In this document: piece by piece, positions 34,465 through 44,589 of the stretch | Numbering within the stretch: the stretch's first letter is position 1 | How the letters are laid out: every line of letters starts with the position of its first letter | From: Acidobacteriota bacterium | Lineage (GTDB): Bacteria > Acidobacteriota > Blastocatellia > RBC074 | NCBI GenBank assembly: GCA_018269055.1 | Contig: JAFDVI010000015.1 | Span: forward strand, 64,618 to 128,617 | Length of the DNA stretch: 64,000 bases | Direction: 5' to 3' | Notes under the pieces: generated by a model | What the model was told of the DNA's origin: nothing | Seen by the model: the letters and a program-made list of their open reading frames with translations, nothing else | Databases searched by the model: none | Program-made: the position numbers and the translations under genes

Positions 34465-35577
34465 ATGAGATTAGCCTGGCGAAACCTGAGTCACGACCGG
34501 ATGCGATTTGTCGTCACCGTCATCGGCATTGCGTTCGCCACCTTTCTGATGATTTTTCAGGGAAGTTTGTTTACGGGCTTCGTGCGTGCTTCGTCAAAGG
34601 TGATTGATGCAGGCGACGCCGAATTGTGGATCACGCCGCGTGGCGTTTCCTGCGTGGAATTCGGCGCGGTGTTGCCCGCTCGGTTTCGCGATTTGGCGAT
34701 GGGCGTTTCCGGAGTGGCGAAAGTCGAACGACTGGCGGCTGGTTATGTGACGTTTCAGAAGCCGTCGGGCTTGCGCGAATCGGTGTTCCTGCTGGGTGCT
34801 GATCCGGGCAACGACCGATTGCCAACGCCGTTTTTGAAAGATGGAAACGGCGCGGTGATGACTGAAACACTGTTGGTTGACGCCAGCAACGCAGACAAAC
34901 TGGAAGCGATCAACTTGCCCGACGTCGAAATCAACCGACAACGAGCGCGCGTCGGCGGCATCATCGAAGGTTTCGGGTCGTTTCTTGGCGCTCCGTATGT
35001 GTTTACGGCTTACGCAGACGCAGCGCGGTATGTGGGGCTTGGATCGGAAGAAACGATGTTTCTGCTGGTTCACGTTGCGCCAGGACAAGACGTTGAAACC
35101 GTCCGCCGCGCTTTGGGGGAGCGATTGCCACAAGTCGACGTGCTGACGCGTTCGGAGTTCGCCAATCGTTCGCGCTTTTTCTGGGTCGTAAAAACCGGTG
35201 CAGGTGGCGCTTTGTTGACGGCAGGTTTGCTGGGATTCGTTGTCGGGCTGGTGATCGTTTCGCAAAACATTTACGCCACGACAATGGAAAACCTGGAAGA
35301 GTTCGCCACGTTGAAAGCCGTTGGCGCACCAAACGCTTACGTTCGCGGTGTTGTGCTGAACCAGGCGTTGATCAGCGGGGGCGCAGGTGCAGTGCTGGGA
35401 TTGCTGGCGACATTTCCGCTGGTGCAATTGACGCTGCGATTCATTTCGTGGATTTACACGCCGTGGTGGCTGCCTGTGGGAATGATTATCGTCAGTTTGC
35501 TGATGTGCGCGCTGGCTTCGGTTGTTTCGATCCGCAAAGTCATCGCGATTGAACCGGGGAGGGTTTTCCGTGCTTGA
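34465..35577 (+). CDS. ABC transporter permease, FtsX/DevC-like
   Basis: 370 residues with gggag upstream. One membrane segment near residues 15-37 (FVVTVIGIAFATFLMIFQG) is followed by an extracytoplasmic domain of about 200 residues. Three membrane segments lie at about 245-365, ending VSIRKVIAIEPGRVF. The four-segment MacB/FtsX fold with short C-terminus matches DevC, the permease of DevBCA exporters that move glycolipids or other envelope molecules. The ATPase start overlaps its stop, and an adaptor follows, giving the order DevC-DevA-DevB. Confidence 0.88.
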   Translation: MRLAWRNLSHDRMRFVVTVIGIAFATFLMIFQGSLFTGFVRASSKVIDAGDAELWITPRGVSCVEFGAVLPARFRDLAMGVSGVAKVERLAAGYVTFQKPSGLRESVFLLGADPGNDRLPTPFLKDGNGAVMTETLLVDASNADKLEAINLPDVEINRQRARVGGIIEGFGSFLGAPYVFTAYADAARYVGLGSEETMFLLVHVAPGQDVETVRRALGERLPQVDVLTRSEFANRSRFFWVVKTGAGGALLTAGLLGFVVGLVIVSQNIYATTMENLEEFATLKAVGAPNAYVRGVVLNQALISGGAGAVLGLLATFPLVQLTLRFISWIYTPWWLPVGMIIVSLLMCALASVVSIRKVIAIEPGRVFRA

Positions 35578-36442
35578 AGTCGTTTCCAATACTGCTGAAT
35601 TGCGCGCGCCACGAAACACCGGGCCGCTGGTCGAGCTGGCGAAAAAATCCTTCACCGGAAGATTGCAGGCGCCGACAACACAGCCCGCAATGCTGCCAGA
35701 AATGCTGAAAGCAGAAAACGTCAGCGTCGAATACGGCAGCGGACGCGCGATGGCATACGCGCTCGAAGATGTTTCAGTCGCTTTTCACAAAGGCAAGCTG
35801 ACGTTGTTGATGGGGCCATCGGGCAGCGGCAAAACGACCTTGCTGTCCGTGCTGGGATGTCTGGTGACGCCGAACACTGGGCGCGTGTCTGTGCTGGGAA
35901 ACGACGTGACCCATCTGCCGGAAAGCGCGAAGACGGATTTGCGGCGGCAGAAAATCGGCTATGTGTTTCAAGCGTTTCGTTTATTTCGCGCGCTGACGGC
36001 CACGGAAAACATCTTACTGGCGATGGAGTTGTCAGGTCGCACCGGTCGCCAAGCCCGCGAAGCTGCGCAAGCTGCGTTGGCTGCAGTTGGCTTAGAAAAC
36101 AAAGGGCACTTACTGCCGAAGGAAATGAGCGGCGGCGAAAAACAACGCGTCGCGATTGCGCGAGCATTGATTAACGATCCGCCGATCATTTTGGCGGACG
36201 AACCGACGGCTTCGCTGGACAGCAAATCCGGCAATCAAGTCGCCGAACTGTTGTTGGGCTTGGCCGAAAAGGAAAACCGGTTGGTGGTGGTGGTCAGCCA
36301 CGACAATCGCTGGTTGCCGCTGTGTCACCGCAAAGTTGTGCTGCAAAACGGATGTTTGATTGGCGACGACGTCACGCGAAGAACCACCGGCAAACTCGGA
36401 ACCGGAAAACTTGTGAGGCCGAGCGGGTCTCTGGCCGCCTGA
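35570..36442 (+). CDS. ABC transporter ATP-binding protein, DevA/LolD-like
   Basis: 290 residues. The GTG at 35570 is chosen because ggggagg precedes it at proper distance and it overlaps the permease stop by eight bases. An N-terminal tail of about 45 residues precedes the nucleotide-binding domain, which is unusual. Visible motifs are Walker A GPSGSGKTT, a Q-loop in IGYVFQAFRLF, signature MSGGEKQR, Walker B IILADEPTASLD and the switch His in VVSHDNRW. The sequence is of the MacB/LolD class that drives FtsX-fold permeases. Confidence 0.9.
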   Translation: MLEVVSNTAELRAPRNTGPLVELAKKSFTGRLQAPTTQPAMLPEMLKAENVSVEYGSGRAMAYALEDVSVAFHKGKLTLLMGPSGSGKTTLLSVLGCLVTPNTGRVSVLGNDVTHLPESAKTDLRRQKIGYVFQAFRLFRALTATENILLAMELSGRTGRQAREAAQAALAAVGLENKGHLLPKEMSGGEKQRVAIARALINDPPIILADEPTASLDSKSGNQVAELLLGLAEKENRLVVVVSHDNRWLPLCHRKVVLQNGCLIGDDVTRRTTGKLGTGKLVRPSGSLAA

Positions 36443-36657
36443 ATGGTTTTCGCCGCGTAGTGGTGGTTGAGTTTAGCCGTGGACGAAGTCCACGGAGAGT
36501 GCGCACATATTTTTTCGTCGCGTCAGCGACGGTTGAATTCAGGCGTCGCTGACGCGACGCATAGATATTTTCTGCCATTACCCGGCGTTGAAACGCCGGG
36601 CTAAAGTCAGCCGTCGCTCTGCGACGAAGAACGCGTTGAGCAGCTAGAGGAGAGTTG
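36443..36657. repeat. Cluster of short hairpins inside the DevBCA-like operon
   Basis: Three unrelated stems follow one another: ccgtggacgaagtccacgg; cgtcgcgtcagcgacg paired with cgtcgctgacgcgacg about 20 bp on; and cccggcgttgaaacgccggg. They split the ATPase gene from the adaptor gene. The look is of nested insertion of small palindromic elements. Confidence 0.6.
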
Positions 36658-37749
36658 ATGATGCAAACGAACGAAGAACAAAAATCACATAAATTTAGCC
36701 GCACTGCGTTGACTGGTTGGGCAGTTGCTGCCGCGGCTGTTGTGACGTTGTTGATCGCGCAGTCGGGGCTGGTTACTCGGCAAGCGGCAAAAGTCGAAGC
36801 TTCAGCAAAAGCGGAAGCGAGTGCCTCGCCGTCGGCTGGCGTTGTGTTGGCGGCTCCTGGTCGTGTTGAAGGCTTAACTGAAGTCATCGAAGTCGGCGCT
36901 GGTACTGACGGTGTCCTGGAAGAAGTTCGTGTTCGCGAAGGGCAGAAGGTTGCGGCAGGCGAAGTGCTGGCTGTGGTTTCCTGCGGTGACGTTGAAGCTG
37001 AACGCCAAGCGGCATTGGCTGCTACTGAAAGCGCGCGTCAGGTTCGCCAGCGATTATTACGCGGCAGTCGGGATGAAGAGCGGCGAATTGCTGCCAACGA
37101 AGTCGCCGCTGCCGAGGCGGTGCTGAAACAGGCGCAGACGCATTACCAACGCCAGAGCAGTTTGTATGAAACCGGTGACATTCCGCGCGCGCAATGGGAA
37201 CAGGCTCGCCGCGACATGGAAGTGGCCGAAGCGACATGGCGTGCAGCAAAAGATCGCGTGGCGCTGGCAAATGCCCAGGCGCTGCCGGAAGAACTGGCGC
37301 GCGCCGAAGCGGACATTCGCGTTGCCGACAGCCGCGCGCAAGCGATGGCCGCTCGCGTAGGCAAATTCATGGTGCGCGCTCCGCAGTCCGGACGGGTCTT
37401 ACGCGTGCATCTGCATCCAGGCGAAACCGTCAGCACGGTGATGCCGCGTCCGGTCGTCAGCCTGGCTGATCTTTCACGTTTGAGAGTTCGCGCGGAAGTG
37501 GATGAACGCGATCTTGGCCGGTTGCGAACGGGGCAAACCGTAGCAGTGACAGCCGATGCGTTTCCCGAAAAACAGTTCAACGGGCGCGTGGTTTCGTTCG
37601 GTGGATTGATGGGACGCAAACACGTTCGCACAGGCGATCCGGCGGAAAAGAGCGACCGTGATGTGCTGGAAGTGATGATTGATCTGAACGACCGCGATGA
37701 ACGACTGGTTGTTGGGTTACGAACGACCGTGCGCTTTCTGGCGCAATGA
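36658..37749 (+). CDS. HlyD/DevB-like periplasmic adaptor
   Basis: 363 residues from ATG-ATG with gaggag upstream. One N-terminal membrane anchor lies near residues 17-37 (LTGWAVAAAAVVTLLIAQSG). A lipoyl half-motif is seen in LEEVRVREGQKVAAGEVLAVV (near 85-105), followed by a coiled-coil hairpin of about 100 residues rich in A, E, R and Q. RAPQSGRVLRVHLHPGETV is the second lipoyl half and RLRTGQTVAVTADAFPEKQFNGRVV the barrel. It is the third part of the DevBCA-like exporter and should connect to an outer-membrane channel encoded elsewhere. Confidence 0.88.
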   Translation: MMQTNEEQKSHKFSRTALTGWAVAAAAVVTLLIAQSGLVTRQAAKVEASAKAEASASPSAGVVLAAPGRVEGLTEVIEVGAGTDGVLEEVRVREGQKVAAGEVLAVVSCGDVEAERQAALAATESARQVRQRLLRGSRDEERRIAANEVAAAEAVLKQAQTHYQRQSSLYETGDIPRAQWEQARRDMEVAEATWRAAKDRVALANAQALPEELARAEADIRVADSRAQAMAARVGKFMVRAPQSGRVLRVHLHPGETVSTVMPRPVVSLADLSRLRVRAEVDERDLGRLRTGQTVAVTADAFPEKQFNGRVVSFGGLMGRKHVRTGDPAEKSDRDVLEVMIDLNDRDERLVVGLRTTVRFLAQ

Positions 37750-37773
37750 AATAAAGAACCCCACCACCAAGAA

Positions 37774-39614
37774 TCACTTCTTCTCAACCTTCAAGCCATG
37801 TCCGCGTGGATACAGCCCTGGCAAGCTGACGGGCAATCGGCCATTGATTTCGATTTCTCCAAGCACAGCTTTGGCAGCGGCGCGCTGGCTGACAGGAAAT
37901 GGGCTGTAGGCCAGCAGGTAAGAGGGGACATCCGGCATTGCCTGAAGCATGTATGGATTTCCGAACGAGATGACCAACAATGGCAATTGCCGTTTCACCA
38001 ATTCGCTTGCCAATAGTTTGCCGATGGGCGGCAAGGCCACGCTGCCTTTGCCGCTGCGCGCGCGGACGGCAACCGAATAAATCACCGCGTCGCATTTTGA
38101 CGAATCCAATCTGCTCAGGACACGGGTAATTTCCTCTTCGCTGGCGCGCGCATCCAACGTTACGCCATCCACTGCGTTGCTTCGTTTCTGCAATTCTTCG
38201 ACAAATGGTCGCGTGATGGCGCGATCTTCTTCGTCCGTGAAGGTCAGGTTGAAGATTTTGGCGTTCGTTTGAAGCGGCAACAGCTTGCGTTCATCGCGCG
38301 CCAGCGTGATCGAATGTTCGGCAATTTGATCGGCCACATTCAAAAATTTCGGGTCGTTGACGACGTGATCCACTTCGTTCAGATCAATCAGCTTTTTGCG
38401 GTTCAATCCCAATGCGACTTTGGCACGCAGGATACGTTCGACCGAAGCATTGATTCGCGTTTCGGGGATTTCGCCTTTGGCGACGGCGTCTTTGACTCCA
38501 GCGATGGCCGCATCAATGTCCGGCGATTTTTCGATCATGTCCGCGCCCGCTTTGATCGTTTTGATGGCAGATTCCGCCGCCGTGTAGCGAGCCGAAATGC
38601 CCGCCATGTTCATTGCGTCAGTCACCACCACACCGTTGAACTTCAATTCTTCGCGCAACAATCCGGTCATCACTTTTGGCGAAAGCGTTCCCGGCAAGGT
38701 CACGCGCATTGAATTTTCTTCGGTCAGCGAACGAAATTCCGCTGCGGCGGCTTCGCGTTCGTCCAGCTTTCTGACCGGCGCAGCCAGTTCCGGTTCAATT
38801 TGCGGTAAAGCGATGTGCGCGGACATCACGCCGCCAACGTGCGCTTCAATCGCCGCGCGAAAAGGAACCAATTCCAGATTCATCAACCGCTGGCGGCTGA
38901 CATCCACTACGGGCAAGCCTATGTGCGAATCGGTTGCCGTATCGCCGTGACCGGGAAAGTGTTTGGCGCAGGCCATCGCTCCGGCGGCTTGCGCGCCTTC
39001 AATGAAGGCTTTGGCGAATTGAGCGACCATCGCTGGGTCTTCGCCATAAGAGCGCACGTTGATAACCGGATTGTTCGGGTTGTTGTTTACATCCGAAGTC
39101 GGCGCGAACAACCAATTGACGCCCATCGCGCGGGCTTGCAAGGCAGTGGCTTCGCCCTGCAACCGCGCCCACTTTATATCGCCGGTTGCAGCTACTGCCA
39201 TATTCGGCGCCCACCACGGCGTGTCATCGAACCGCATGCCCATTCCCATTTCCAGGTCGGCGGAAATCAGCAGCGGAATTTTCGCCAGTTCCTGCCAGCG
39301 ATTGGCGGAAAGCGCCGTCGCCAACACTTCGCTGCGAAAGACCAGCACGCCTCCGACTTTGTTGTCCACGATTTGATGCCGCAGCTTTTTGAATTCTTCG
39401 CTTTCGCGGTTCCAGAACACGACGTTGGCGTCGGCCATAAACATCTGGCCAATCTTTTCTTCCAGCGTCATGGACTTGAGCGTTTTGCGAACCCAAGCTT
39501 CATCTTTTTTACTGAGCTTGCGGTCAAACGGTTGATACTTGCCCGATTGGGCCGAAACCGCCGCCGACGAACAAAGCGCAACCAGAATCAGAAGCGCCAC
39601 CAATACACGAAAAT

Positions 39615-39618
<4 letters not shown>
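37774..39618 (-). CDS. Secreted glycoside hydrolase family 3 protein, NagZ-like
   Basis: 614 residues from the ATG with ggagg upstream; the longer frame is not used. A signal peptide covers about 1-23 ([19 protein letters not shown]). The catalytic region has [16 protein letters not shown], the His/Asp pair typical of NagZ beta-N-acetylglucosaminidases, and the nucleophile Asp in [11 protein letters not shown]. The C-terminal part (about 400-614) is the second GH3 domain, which small NagZ enzymes lack. Probable role: cleaving GlcNAc from peptidoglycan or chitin fragments in the periplasm. It overlaps the symporter stop by four bases, so uptake and hydrolysis are coupled. Confidence 0.88.
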
Positions 39619-41150
<1,532 letters not shown>

Positions 41151-41677
41151 ACCGTCCTTTTACAGGTACGACGGAAAAAGTGGAAGCGTGCGGCGAAGAA
41201 CCCCGTGCGGAAAAGAATTGAGCCTGCCGAACTTTGTGAACTCCGACAGGCTCTTCGTTATCATTTCAATGCATCTGCGTCAGGAGACGCAGTCAAGACG
41301 TTTTTCAACGCCCAAGTTGGAATCAAATTGTAAATCAATTTCGATACAGCACCTCCTTTGAAGGGGCTGGTCAGATCCCAGCAGTGAAAAGATCAAGGTG
41401 TTCTTCGGTCACCTTGAACCGCCAGTTGAATACTGGATTGCTATATAGCTAGTCGCAACATACCCCTCGATTGCGCAACTGGTCAAGAATTTCTCCGTCA
41501 ATTTGTAGTCTTGATCTTACCGATTTTTCTCTCTAATGAATGCTGAACTGGTCAAACCAAGTTAGCTTCGTTACAATCCCGCTTACTTCACCTTTACCTC
41601 AATACAATATCAGTAATGAAAGGGTTCGGCCCGGTCGCTGCTCTGTGGCTGGTTCTGAACCTGTTCAGGAGAAACAA
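41151..41677. other. Divergent intergenic region of about 530 bp
   Basis: It holds the promoters of the symporter operon (minus) and the first phosphofructokinase (plus). A small hairpin caaggtg-ttcttcgg-tcaccttg lies near 41396-41418. No gene or known regulatory RNA is recognised. Confidence 0.4.
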
Positions 41678-42907
41678 ATGGCATCCGCAGGAAAACTTGC
41701 GATTTTGGTTGGGGGCGGCCCGGCTCCCGGCATCAATTCCGTGATTGGTTCGGCGACGGTCAAAGCGATCAACGAAGGTTTTGACGTGTTGGGCATTCAG
41801 GACGGGTTCAAATATCTGGTCAAAAAGGACCCTTCGTGCGCGCGGCGGCTTTCGGTTGATGATGTGTCGCGCATTCATTTTCGCGGAGGTTCCGTGCTGG
41901 GCACGGCGCGCGAAAACCCCACGAGTTCCGATGAAAAGATGAAAGCCGTGGTGGACACACTGAACGATTTGGGGGTGACGCATCTGGTTACCATCGGTGG
42001 CGACGACACGGCGAAATCTTCGGCGACCGTCGCCGATTGGTCGAACATTCGCGCGGTTCACGTGCCGAAAACGATTGATAACGATTTGCCGCTGCCGCCG
42101 CACATTCCAACCTTCGGATTTCAAACCGCCAGGCACGTCGGCGCGGAGCTTGTCCAAAACCTGATGGAAGACGCGCGTGCGACACGGCGCTGGTACATCG
42201 TGGTGGCGATGGGACGGCAGGCAGGCCATCTGGCGCTGGGCATCGGCAAAGCGGCCGGAGCGACCTTGACGCTGATCCGAGAAGAGTTCGAGCACGAATT
42301 CGTGCCCTTTGCCCACATTTGCGACATCATCGAAGGCGCGATCATCAAACGCCGCGCGATGGGCAAACAATACGGCGTCGCCGTCATCGCCGAAGGCGTG
42401 ATTGAAAAGCTGGACCCGAAAGAGCTCGCCGATTTGCAGGACGTGGAAAAAGACGACCACGGCCACATTCGCTTTGCCGAAGTGGATTTGGCGCGCAAGG
42501 TCAAAGCCGAAATCGAAGGCCGCTTCAAACAACGCGGCTTGCGCGTTTCAATCAGCAACAAAAACATCGGCTACGAAGTTCGTTGCTGCGACCCGATTCC
42601 GTTTGATATGGCGTATTGCCGCGAGCTGGGAAATTCCGCAATTCGGTTTCTGCTCAACGGCGGCAGCGGCGCAATGGTCAGCGTGCAAAACGGACAATTG
42701 GTTCCGTTGTTGTTTGCGGACATTCGCGACCCGAACACGGGCAAAACCATTGTCCGTAACGTCAGCATCAACAGCGAAAATTACCGCGTCGCGCGGCAAT
42801 ACATGCTGCGGCTGGATTACACAGACTTTGAAGATGCGGATTGGGCTGAGCAACTGGCTCAGGCCGGCAATCTGACAGTTGAGGAATTGAAAAAGAGATT
42901 TGGGTAG
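41678..42907 (+). CDS. 6-phosphofructokinase, pyrophosphate-type signature, copy 1
   Basis: 409 residues from the ATG with caggag upstream. The N-terminus LAILVGGGPAPGINSVIG is the PFK-A nucleotide/phosphate loop. GGDDTAKSS carries Asp in the place where ATP enzymes have Gly, and PKTIDND carries Lys in place of Gly. Both changes mark pyrophosphate-dependent enzymes. VAMGRQAGHLALGIG and KRRAMGKQYGV are substrate-binding segments. The role is phosphorylation of fructose 6-phosphate in glycolysis, probably reversible. A second copy follows 81 bp downstream. Confidence 0.88.
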   Translation: MASAGKLAILVGGGPAPGINSVIGSATVKAINEGFDVLGIQDGFKYLVKKDPSCARRLSVDDVSRIHFRGGSVLGTARENPTSSDEKMKAVVDTLNDLGVTHLVTIGGDDTAKSSATVADWSNIRAVHVPKTIDNDLPLPPHIPTFGFQTARHVGAELVQNLMEDARATRRWYIVVAMGRQAGHLALGIGKAAGATLTLIREEFEHEFVPFAHICDIIEGAIIKRRAMGKQYGVAVIAEGVIEKLDPKELADLQDVEKDDHGHIRFAEVDLARKVKAEIEGRFKQRGLRVSISNKNIGYEVRCCDPIPFDMAYCRELGNSAIRFLLNGGSGAMVSVQNGQLVPLLFADIRDPNTGKTIVRNVSINSENYRVARQYMLRLDYTDFEDADWAEQLAQAGNLTVEELKKRFG

Positions 42908-42913
42908 TTCGCT

Positions 42914-42977
42914 GTTCACAGTTCGCAGTTCACAGGCATTGGCCCAGGCTGCGAACCGTGAACTGCGAACTGTGAAC
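42914..42977. repeat. Inverted repeat between the two phosphofructokinase genes
   Basis: 20-bp perfect arms (42914-42933 and 42958-42977, gttcacagttcgcagttcac) with a 24-nt loop. It fills nearly the whole spacer. There is no T-run, so it may attenuate or stabilise the transcript more than end it. Confidence 0.8.
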
Positions 42978-42988
42978 CGGAAAAGATT

Positions 42989-44230
42989 ATGGCTCTTAAA
43001 AAACTTGGCATTTTAGTTGGCGGAGGCCCTGCGCCCGGCGTGAACGGCGCGATTGCCGCTGCGGCGTTGGCCGCGATTGACGCCGGAATTACTCCGGTTG
43101 GCATTCACGATGGATTTGAATGGCTGGCGCAACGTTACACAGACGAACAACATGAACTGACAACCGACGAAGTGTCGCGCATCCACATGGAAGGCGGTTG
43201 TCTGCTGGGCACATCCCGGTTCAACGTGGCGAAAGATGAGCAGGCGTTGCAGCACACCATCGCCGCGCTGAAGAAACTCGACATCGAAGCGTTGGTCACC
43301 ATCGGCGGCGACGATCTGGTCGCCAGCGCGTTGGCCGTCGAACAGAAATCCGAAGGTGCGATCAAAGTCGTTCAAATTCCGAAAAGCATTGATAACGATT
43401 TGCCATTGCCCGATCCGCTGGTGTCGCTCGGGTACGAAAGCGCGCGGCAAACCGGCGTCGGCATTGTCGCCAGCTTGATGGAAGACGCCAGAACGACTGG
43501 CCGCTGGTATCTAGGCGTGACGATGGGCCGACCGACAGGGCATCTGACACTGGGAATCGGCGTCGCTGCCAGCGCGACCTGCACCATCATTCCTGAAGAG
43601 TTTCCGAACCAGACCATTACGCTGGATGAAATCTGCGACATTGTCGAAGGCACGATCATCAAACGCCGCGCCATGGGCAAAAATCATGGCGTCGTTTTGT
43701 TGTCCGAGGCTTTGTCGGAACGCTTCAGTCCCGACGAAGTGAAAGACCTGCAAGACGTGGATCGTGACGCCCAGGGCAACATCCGCGTCGCCGAAATTGA
43801 TCTTGGGCGCAAAATCAAAAACGTCGTCGAACGGCGACTGGAAAAGCGCAAGATCAAACCGACGATCGTGGACAAAACCATCGGCTACGAATTGCGCTGC
43901 GCCCGTCCGATTCCGCTGGATGAAGACATGTCTCGCGATCTGGGCTACGCGGCGGTGAAGCATTTGCAGGCTGGCGGATCGTCCTGCTTAATCACGATGC
44001 AGAATGGTGAATTCACACCCATGGCGCTCAATGACCTGTTCGATCCAAAAACCGGCAAAGGCAAGCTGCGCCCGGTGGATGTGACGACGGAAAGTTACCA
44101 GGTGGCGCGCGATTACATGGTTCGTCTGAACGCTCAGGATTTCGCCGACGAAGCCTGGCTGGAAACTCTGGCCAAAGCGGCGGCGATGGACGTTCAAGCT
44201 TTCCGCGAACGCTTTGGCAAATTAGCCTGA
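42989..44230 (+). CDS. 6-phosphofructokinase, pyrophosphate-type signature, copy 2
   Basis: 413 residues. It shows the same signature changes as copy 1: GGDDLVAS and PKSIDND, with TMGRPTGHLTLGIG and KRRAMGKNHGV. The two aligned proteins are paralogous but far from identical, with copy 2 having IIPEEF where copy 1 has IREEF. This points to an old duplication with different roles, for example different sugar phosphates (sedoheptulose 7-phosphate is a known alternative for such enzymes). It probably shares the transcript of copy 1. Confidence 0.88.
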   Translation: MALKKLGILVGGGPAPGVNGAIAAAALAAIDAGITPVGIHDGFEWLAQRYTDEQHELTTDEVSRIHMEGGCLLGTSRFNVAKDEQALQHTIAALKKLDIEALVTIGGDDLVASALAVEQKSEGAIKVVQIPKSIDNDLPLPDPLVSLGYESARQTGVGIVASLMEDARTTGRWYLGVTMGRPTGHLTLGIGVAASATCTIIPEEFPNQTITLDEICDIVEGTIIKRRAMGKNHGVVLLSEALSERFSPDEVKDLQDVDRDAQGNIRVAEIDLGRKIKNVVERRLEKRKIKPTIVDKTIGYELRCARPIPLDEDMSRDLGYAAVKHLQAGGSSCLITMQNGEFTPMALNDLFDPKTGKGKLRPVDVTTESYQVARDYMVRLNAQDFADEAWLETLAKAAAMDVQAFRERFGKLA

Positions 44231-44291
44231 TTGCCAATTGGCGTTCATTCAAACTAAATCAGAACAAACAACATTGGGACACTCTTTTTTC

Positions 44292-44395
44292 GACAGGATT
44301 TACAGGATTGTGCAGGATTTTCAGAAACGCCAATTTCAACAAGGCTCCAATCAAGTTGGAATTCCGTTTATCCTGAAAATCCTGTTAATCCTGTC
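44292..44395. repeat. Inverted repeat element built of atcctg units
   Basis: The left part (44292-44323, gacaggatttacaggattg...) and right part (44373-44395, ctgaaaatcctgttaatcctgtc) are inverted copies, with one extra ten-base unit in the left arm. This sequence type is common between genes in many bacteria (from memory). Together with flanks it fills the 360-bp gap before the APC permease, where no gene is seen. Confidence 0.65.
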
Positions 44396-44589
44396 TCAAA
44401 GTTTTTTGTTTTGATTTAGAGGCGGCAATTAGGTTTCCACTGGTTGCTGCCTTCAGTTTTTTCGGTGTGAAGCTCACAACAATTGACAGAGCTAAACGAG
44501 TCGTAGAAGCTTGGCCGCGCATTTCGGCAAAAGCGCAGTTTGAATGGCTTTTGCTCGCTTTCATCTCCAACCTTACTGAGACACACAAT

